This document shows positions 6,114 through 9,913 of a stretch of DNA of 9,913 nt, piece after piece (position 1 is the stretch's first letter; every line of letters begins with the position of its first letter). The translations under genes were made by a program, and so were the position numbers. The DNA lies in assembly GCA_025357355.1 (NCBI GenBank), contig JANXPK010000116.1, positions 1-9,913 on the forward strand, in the 5' to 3' direction. The DNA is from Rhodobacterales bacterium. Its GTDB lineage: Bacteria > Pseudomonadota > Alphaproteobacteria > Rhodobacterales > Rhodobacteraceae. Under the pieces are notes generated by a model. It worked only from the letters and a program-made list of their open reading frames with translations. It was not told where the DNA came from and searched no databases.

Positions 6114-7379
6114 GGCCAGACGGATCGGTTTGACCCTGGTTTTGTCGGGGCCGCCATGGGCGTCGATGAAGCCCAGAACCAGCGGGCGGATGTTGAGCCG
6201 CCAGCTTTTGCCGGCAAAGATGCCATAATGGCCGGCCCCAGGCTCCAGATGCCGGGTCTTCTTGGCCTCATCAAGCCCGGTCAGCAGGGCATGGGCCGCA
6301 ACGCATTGGCCGGGCGCGGAAATGTCATCTTCGGCGCCTTCAACGGTCATCACCGCAACCTCGGTAATGGCACCCAGATCGACCGGCTTGCCCGCGACCA
6401 CAAAGCGGTTGTCGGCAATTTCGCGGTTCTTGAAGATGCGCTCGACGGTCGAAAGGTAGAACTCGGCCGTCATGTCCATCACGGCAAGGTATTCGTCGTA
6501 GAAGCGGTTATGGGCATCGTGATCAGAGGCCTTATCATGGGCAACGCGCATGACTTGCTCGGAAAACGCCTTGGAATGGCGCTCGGCATTCATCGACATG
6601 AAGCTTTGCAGTTGCAGCAGACCGGGATAGACCAGCCGCCCGGCACCCTTGTACTTGAAGCCGACCCGCTGAATGGCGATCTGTTCCAGTTGTCCCATGG
6701 TGATGCGACGACCAAAGTCGGTGACGTCGGTCGCGGCGGCGTCAGGGTCAACCGGCCCGCCGATCAAGGTCAGGCTGCGCGGCTGTGCCGATGGATCCTC
6801 GGCTGCAAGATAGGCGGTGGCGGCCAGGGTCAGGGGCGCGGGCTGGCAGACAGCGATGACGTGGGTATCCGGACCCAGGGCCTTCATGAATTCGACGAGA
6901 TAAAGCGTGTAATCCTCGATGTCGAATTTGCCAGCCGACACCGGAATATCGCGGGCATTGTGCCAGTCGGTGACAAAGACATCGGCGTCGGGCAAGAGGC
7001 TGGCGACGGTCGAGCGCAGCAGCGTGGCATAGTGCCCCGACATCGGCGCGACCAACAACACACGGCGTGCCATTTGCGGGCGGCGGCGAACGGCAAAGCG
7101 GATCAGATTGCAGAACGGCTTTTCGACCACTGTCTCGATATCGACCAGATGGTCTTGCCCCTTGGGGCCGACAATCGAGCGGATGCCCCAGTCGGGCCGG
7201 GCCACCATGCGGCCAAAGCTGCGTTCGGCCACCTCGCCCCAGGCGGCGGTCAGTTGCAGCATCGGGTTCATCGATAACGCGAAGACCGGATAGCTGGCCA
7301 TTGCGCGCGCGGTTGCGCCCATCCACTCATTGGTGTTGCGGATGCTTTCCATCATGTCGTAAGTGGCCATATACTTCAT
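6102..7379 (-). CDS. phaZ: Intracellular poly(3-hydroxyalkanoate) depolymerase
   Basis: PhaZ hydrolyses stored polyhydroxybutyrate at the granule surface to release 3-hydroxybutyrate units. The 425-residue protein matches the intracellular depolymerase family (TIGR01849, PHB depolymerase C-terminal domain). It has no signal peptide, as expected for an intracellular enzyme. The lipase-box equivalent AVCQPA carries the nucleophile C178, D351/D352 (EGAEDDISAPGQ) supplies the acid, and H384 (GAGHYGIF) the base. These positions correspond closely to the Cys-Asp-His triad of Cupriavidus PhaZ1. The frame is open 63 codons further upstream, but the ATG at 7379 follows AAGGA at a normal distance and begins the conserved N-terminus; the longer start would run into phaC. 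It is divergent from phaC (about 70-80 bases between starts) and converges on the preceding hydrolase with a 12-base overlap. Confidence 0.95.
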   Translation of the reverse strand: MKYMATYDMMESIRNTNEWMGATARAMASYPVFALSMNPMLQLTAAWGEVAERSFGRMVARPDWGIRSIVGPKGQDHLVDIETVVEKPFCNLIRFAVRRRPQMARRVLLVAPMSGHYATLLRSTVASLLPDADVFVTDWHNARDIPVSAGKFDIEDYTLYLVEFMKALGPDTHVIAVCQPAPLTLAATAYLAAEDPSAQPRSLTLIGGPVDPDAAATDVTDFGRRITMGQLEQIAIQRVGFKYKGAGRLVYPGLLQLQSFMSMNAERHSKAFSEQVMRVAHDKASDHDAHNRFYDEYLAVMDMTAEFYLSTVERIFKNREIADNRFVVAGKPVDLGAITEVAVMTVEGAEDDISAPGQCVAAHALLTGLDEAKKTRHLEPGAGHYGIFAGKSWRLNIRPLVLGFIDAHGGPDKTRVKPIRLASAQ

Positions 7380-7422
7380 CACGGGTTCCTTGCTCGGGTT
7401 CGGGCCCGGCCCACCGATTATG

Positions 7423-7434
7423 CTGCTCTTGCAG
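7423..7434. promoter_or_regulatory. PhaR-like site between phaZ and phaC
   Basis: CTGC-TCTT-GCAG is an inverted repeat with a four-base spacer. It resembles the CTGC-N3-GCAG sites described for the PHA-sensing repressor PhaR in Paracoccus and Rhodobacter. It lies in the short divergent region, 16-36 bases before the possible phaC starts. A repressor here could affect both genes. The spacer differs by one base from the published pattern, so binding is uncertain. Confidence 0.45.
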
Positions 7435-7458
7435 AAAACATAGGGGCGAATGATTAAG

Positions 7459-9237
7459 ATGACAACCGATGACGGTGAGGCAGCGGCAAAACTGGGGCGG
7501 TTGCAGGACAATTTGGCCAAGGTCGAGGTGCTGTCGGCCCGTTTGATCAAGGCTGTGGCATCGCGCAAGGCCCATGACCCGGCTTTGGATGGGCCGGGGC
7601 AGGATGTCTATGTCAAGGCGGCGGCGGCTTATATGGCCGAAATGCTGAACAATCCGGCGCGGGTGCTGGAGCATCAAATCGGCTACTGGGGCAAGACGCT
7701 GCAAAATTATGTCGCAGCGCAACAGGCCCTAGTCAAGGGCGACGCGCCCAATGATCCTGGGCCCAAGGACAAACGCTTTGCCAATCCGGTCTGGGATACC
7801 AACCCGGCCTTTCACTACCTCAAGCAGCAGTATCTGCTGAATGCCGAGGCTTTGAAGGCCGCCGTGGGCGACATGGAGACGCTGGAGGACCGCGATCGCA
7901 AGCGCGTCGCGTATTTCACCAAGCAGATCGTGGACATGTTCGCGCCGACCAATTTTCTAGGCACCAACCCGGATGCGTTGGAAAAAGCCATGGCCACCGA
8001 CGGCGAAAGTCTGGTGCGCGGGCTGGAAAACCTTGTCCGTGACATCGAGGCGGGGCACGGCGAGCTTCAGGTCACATTGGCTGATCACGAGGCCTTTACG
8101 GTGGGCGTCAACATCGCGACGACACCGGGGTCCGTGGTATTCCGCAACCGGCTTTTCGAATTGATCCAGTACACACCAGTCACCGAGACCGTGCACAAGA
8201 CGCCGCTGCTGATCTTTCCGCCCTGGATCAACAAGTTCTATGTGCTGGACATGAAGCCCGCCAACAGCCTGATAAAATGGGTGGTGGAACAAGGCTTTAC
8301 GGTGTTTGTGGTGTCTTGGGTCAATCCGGGGCCAGAGTATGCAGACACGTCGATGGACGACTATATCCGCGAAGGCTTTCTGACCGCGATGGCGGAAGTG
8401 CGGCGGATCACACATGAGGCCCAGATCAACGCGGTGGGCTATTGCATCGCGGGGACGACGCTGGGAATGACACTGGCGCATCTGCAAAAGGCAGGGGACC
8501 GCACGGTCAATTCGGCCACCTTCTTCACGACCCTGACCGACTTTTCCGATCCTGGCGAGGTCGGGGTGTTTCTTGGCAATGACTTCGTCGACGGGATCGA
8601 GCGGCAGACCCAAGCCGATGGCATCTTGTCCAAGGACTATATGAGCCGAACCTTCAGCTATCTGCGGTCGAACGACCTGATCTATCAGCCTGCCATCAAA
8701 AGCTACATGCTGGGCGAGGCGCCGCCCGCCTTTGACCTTCTGTATTGGAACAGTGACGGCACCAATTTGCCCTGCAAGATGGCCATGGAATATCTGCGCG
8801 GCCTATGTCAGGACGACGGCTTTGCCAAGGGCAGTTTCAAGGTCTTTGGCAAGCCGGTCAGTCTGTCGGATGTCAAGCTGCCGCTCTGCGCCGTGGCCTG
8901 CGAGACCGATCACATCGCGCCGTGGAAGGCGAGCTTCAACGGCATCAAGCAAATGGGGTCCGCAGACAAGAGCTTCATTTTGTCGCAGTCCGGGCATATC
9001 GCGGGCATCGTGAACCCGCCCGCCAAAGGGAAATATGGCCACTATTCGGGCGGCACTCCACAAGGCGCGCCAGAGGACTGGCAGGCAGGTGCCACCTTTA
9101 CGCAAGGCAGTTGGTGGCCGCGCTGGAAGGACTGGCTGGCAGAGCGTTCCGGTCCCGAGATCGCCGCTCGGCGCGCCGCCAAGATCCTTTGCCCGGCGCC
9201 CGGCACTTATGTCGTTGCGACCCCGCCCGAAGGGTAA
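7459..9237 (+). CDS. phaC: Class I poly(3-hydroxyalkanoate) synthase
   Basis: PhaC polymerises (R)-3-hydroxyacyl-CoA, mainly 3-hydroxybutyryl-CoA, into PHA on the granule surface. From the ATG at 7459 the protein has 592 residues, normal for a class I synthase that works as a homodimer without PhaE. The N-terminal PhaC_N domain (about 90-260) contains NPAFHYLKQQYLL and TPLLIFPPWINKFYVLD. The lipase-like box G-Y-C-I-A-G holds the catalytic C329, followed by D484 (CETDHIAPW) and H513 (SGHIAGIVNPP). The pattern GSWWPRWKDWL near the C-terminus is typical. An ATG at 7450 (MIKM) is an alternative start; AGGGG at 7442-7446 is rather close to it and rather far from 7459, and MTTDD is the more usual family start. 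It is divergent from phaZ and followed by phaP after 157 bases with its own promoter. Confidence 0.95.
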   Translation: MTTDDGEAAAKLGRLQDNLAKVEVLSARLIKAVASRKAHDPALDGPGQDVYVKAAAAYMAEMLNNPARVLEHQIGYWGKTLQNYVAAQQALVKGDAPNDPGPKDKRFANPVWDTNPAFHYLKQQYLLNAEALKAAVGDMETLEDRDRKRVAYFTKQIVDMFAPTNFLGTNPDALEKAMATDGESLVRGLENLVRDIEAGHGELQVTLADHEAFTVGVNIATTPGSVVFRNRLFELIQYTPVTETVHKTPLLIFPPWINKFYVLDMKPANSLIKWVVEQGFTVFVVSWVNPGPEYADTSMDDYIREGFLTAMAEVRRITHEAQINAVGYCIAGTTLGMTLAHLQKAGDRTVNSATFFTTLTDFSDPGEVGVFLGNDFVDGIERQTQADGILSKDYMSRTFSYLRSNDLIYQPAIKSYMLGEAPPAFDLLYWNSDGTNLPCKMAMEYLRGLCQDDGFAKGSFKVFGKPVSLSDVKLPLCAVACETDHIAPWKASFNGIKQMGSADKSFILSQSGHIAGIVNPPAKGKYGHYSGGTPQGAPEDWQAGATFTQGSWWPRWKDWLAERSGPEIAARRAAKILCPAPGTYVVATPPEG

Positions 9238-9276
9238 CGACCAAGGCGCGGGCTCCAGCCCCCACAGTTTCGGATA

Positions 9277-9289
9277 CCCGCTATGCGGG
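9277..9289. other. Short hairpin between phaC and phaP
   Basis: CCCGC-TAT-GCGGG forms a 5-bp stem with a 3-nt loop, 40 bases after the phaC stop. It has no T-run, so it is at most a weak transcript 3'-end structure. A smaller GGGCT-CC-AGCCC repeat precedes it. Confidence 0.25.
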
Positions 9290-9319
9290 AATGTCATCGC
9301 CGCGTCGCAGAACTTTCAC

Positions 9320-9348
9320 TTGAAATGCTGCAGTGCAGCATGTATATG
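9320..9348 (+). promoter_or_regulatory. phaP promoter
   Basis: TTGAAA (9320-9325), an exact 17-base spacer and TATATG (9343-9348) make a near-consensus sigma70 promoter. Transcription should begin near 9355, giving a leader of about 40 bases to the phasin ATG at 9395. This is the best promoter in the window and fits the very high expression usual for phasins. Confidence 0.7.
9325..9341. promoter_or_regulatory. PhaR operator within the phaP promoter spacer
   Basis: ATGCTGCA-G-TGCAGCAT is a perfect 17-bp palindrome containing CTGC-AGT-GCAG, the exact CTGC-N3-GCAG form reported for PhaR binding upstream of phaP in Paracoccus/Rhodobacter. It fills the spacer between the -35 and -10 boxes, so a bound dimer would directly exclude RNA polymerase. 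PhaR is known to leave the DNA when it binds PHA, so phasin would be made once polymer appears. The phaR gene itself is not in the window. Confidence 0.75.
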
Positions 9349-9394
9349 GGTGTCATCAGAAACGGGCAGACCCCGGATGACATGGAGACTTGAA

Positions 9395-9784
9395 ATGACC
9401 AAGACCAACGACTTCACCAAGACGATGCAGGACATGATGGCTTCCTTCCCGGTTGACGCCTCGGCCTTCCAGAACGCGTTCAAGAGCCAGGCGGCTTTCG
9501 GCGAAAAGCTGACCAAGGTTGCTTTGGAAGCTGCCGAAAAGTCGACCGAGATCTCGGCCAAATGGGCCAAGGAATCGCTCGCCAAGCTGACCGTGGCTGC
9601 CAAGGCCAAGGCCGAGCCCGCCGATTACACCAAGTCGGTGACCGATTTCGCGTCGGCCGCGGCTGAGCTGGCTGCCGAAAATCTGGCGGCTTTCGCGGAA
9701 GTTGCCAAGAAAGTCCAACTGGACACCGTCGAGCTGCTGATGGCGGCTGGCAAGGACGTCTCGACCGAGGCGACGCTGCGGTAA
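9395..9784 (+). CDS. phaP: Phasin (PHA granule-associated protein), 3' end frameshifted
   Basis: Phasins coat PHA granules and set their size and number. The 129 residues read here are alanine- and lysine-rich, low in Gly and Pro and without Cys, and should form long amphipathic helices, as in the phasin_2 family (PF09361). Recognisable stretches are the MTKTNDFTKTMQDMM start and AAEKSTEISAKWAKESLAKL. A GGAG at 9384-9387 precedes the ATG at 9395. A far longer upstream frame, from 9035, merely runs through the phaC end. The protein ends EATLR then TAA, which cuts off the usual KK-rich tail. That tail is readable in the next frame (see the separate entry), so one base seems to be missing around 9773-9777. 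Intact length would be about 151 residues. The helical core remains, so partial function is possible. Confidence 0.88.
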   Translation: MTKTNDFTKTMQDMMASFPVDASAFQNAFKSQAAFGEKLTKVALEAAEKSTEISAKWAKESLAKLTVAAKAKAEPADYTKSVTDFASAAAELAAENLAAFAEVAKKVQLDTVELLMAAGKDVSTEATLR

Positions 9785-9849
9785 AGAAAGCCACAGACGA
9801 CGTGACCGCGTCGGTCAAGAAAGTTGCGACCGCGACGGCTGCTCACTGA
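9776..9849 (+). pseudogene. phaP: Displaced C-terminal tail of the phasin, out of frame
   Basis: Restoring one base near 9775 (ACG-GCT instead of ACG-CT) lets the phasin frame continue as AAVKKATDDV, then TASVKKVATATAAH, and stop at TGA 9847-9849. The repeated V-K-K plus T-A composition is what phasin tails from this group look like, and the TGA comes directly before the terminator. This shows the gene was once read through. The cause is a one-base deletion in the genome or a sequencing/assembly error in a GG run. Confidence 0.75.
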
Positions 9850-9869
9850 TCAGGCCCACAAGGGCGACG

Positions 9870-9901
9870 AAGGGCGGGGTTTACCCCGCCCTTTCTTTTT
9901 T
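9870..9901 (+). terminator. Intrinsic terminator of the phaP transcript
   Basis: A 10-bp stem, with core GGGCGGGG (9872-9879) against CCCCGCCC (9884-9891) and an added AA/TT pair, closes a TTTA loop and runs into TTTCTTTTTT. It starts about 20 bases after the TGA of the restored phasin frame. This is a very strong rho-independent terminator and separates phaP from whatever follows, expected to be phaR. Confidence 0.92.
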
Positions 9902-9913
9902 GCTGCACCTCGC

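Noticed and set aside
6156..7277. 373-codon plus-strand frame opposite phaZ
   Set aside because: It is a mirror frame of the well-supported phaZ with no recognisable domain.
7380..7568. 63-codon N-terminal extension of phaZ into phaC
   Set aside because: It overlaps the coding start of phaC; the ATG at 7379 has its own AAGGA and begins the family N-terminus.
9351..9382. Hairpin in the phaP leader (TGTCATC against GATGACA with a GGG/CCC inner pair)
   Set aside because: The predicted transcript start near 9355 falls inside the left arm, so the full stem may not be transcribed. Not strong enough to call a leader regulator.
9035..9394. Long upstream extension of the phasin frame
   Set aside because: It is the out-of-frame shadow of the phaC 3' end and lies partly upstream of the phaP promoter.

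Overview
The window looks like chromosomal DNA from a GC-rich alphaproteobacterium, most likely a member of Rhodobacterales (Paracoccus/Rhodobacter/Roseobacter type). The evidence is the polyhydroxyalkanoate (PHA) layout, with phaZ divergent from phaC and phaC followed by a short phasin gene, plus codon use with G/C-rich third positions and PhaR-type CTGC-N3-GCAG sites. No taxon was confirmed by a search.

Left part (1-2257), disturbed DNA: the 3' end of a fatty acid hydroxylase/sterol desaturase gene (minus strand) breaks off at about 303. It abuts an IS5-family insertion sequence whose DDE transposase (384-1730) appears intact. The missing N-terminal half of the desaturase is not found on the other side of the element, so deletion or rearrangement accompanied or followed insertion. 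Between the element and thrS is a poorly conserved-looking stretch holding one plausible small exported-protein ORF (1883-2053, minus).

Middle part (2258-6113): thrS (threonyl-tRNA synthetase, minus) is divergent from a gene for an ABHD10-like alpha/beta hydrolase (plus). The intergenic region carries a near-perfect 24-bp palindrome between candidate promoters. After a 210-bp gap with two pairs of direct repeats comes a second alpha/beta hydrolase. It keeps the catalytic Asp and His positions but has Gly at the nucleophile Ser position.

Right part (6102-9913), PHA storage locus: phaZ (intracellular depolymerase, minus) converges on the second hydrolase with a 12-bp overlap and diverges from phaC (class I PHA synthase, plus). 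After phaC, a textbook sigma70-type promoter has a perfect PhaR-like palindrome filling its 17-bp spacer and drives the phasin gene phaP. The phasin frame is broken near its 3' end by an apparent one-base deletion, and the lost tail is readable in the next frame. A strong intrinsic terminator follows, and phaR would be expected just past the window. Together, PhaC polymerises 3-hydroxyacyl-CoA, PhaP coats the granule, PhaZ mobilises it, and a PhaR-type repressor would tie phasin expression to granule presence.

I saw no CRISPR array, tRNA, rRNA or defence-type system. The most rewarding leads are the phasin frameshift, the operator-in-spacer promoter, the serine-less hydrolase, the thrS-side palindrome and the unlisted small exported ORF.
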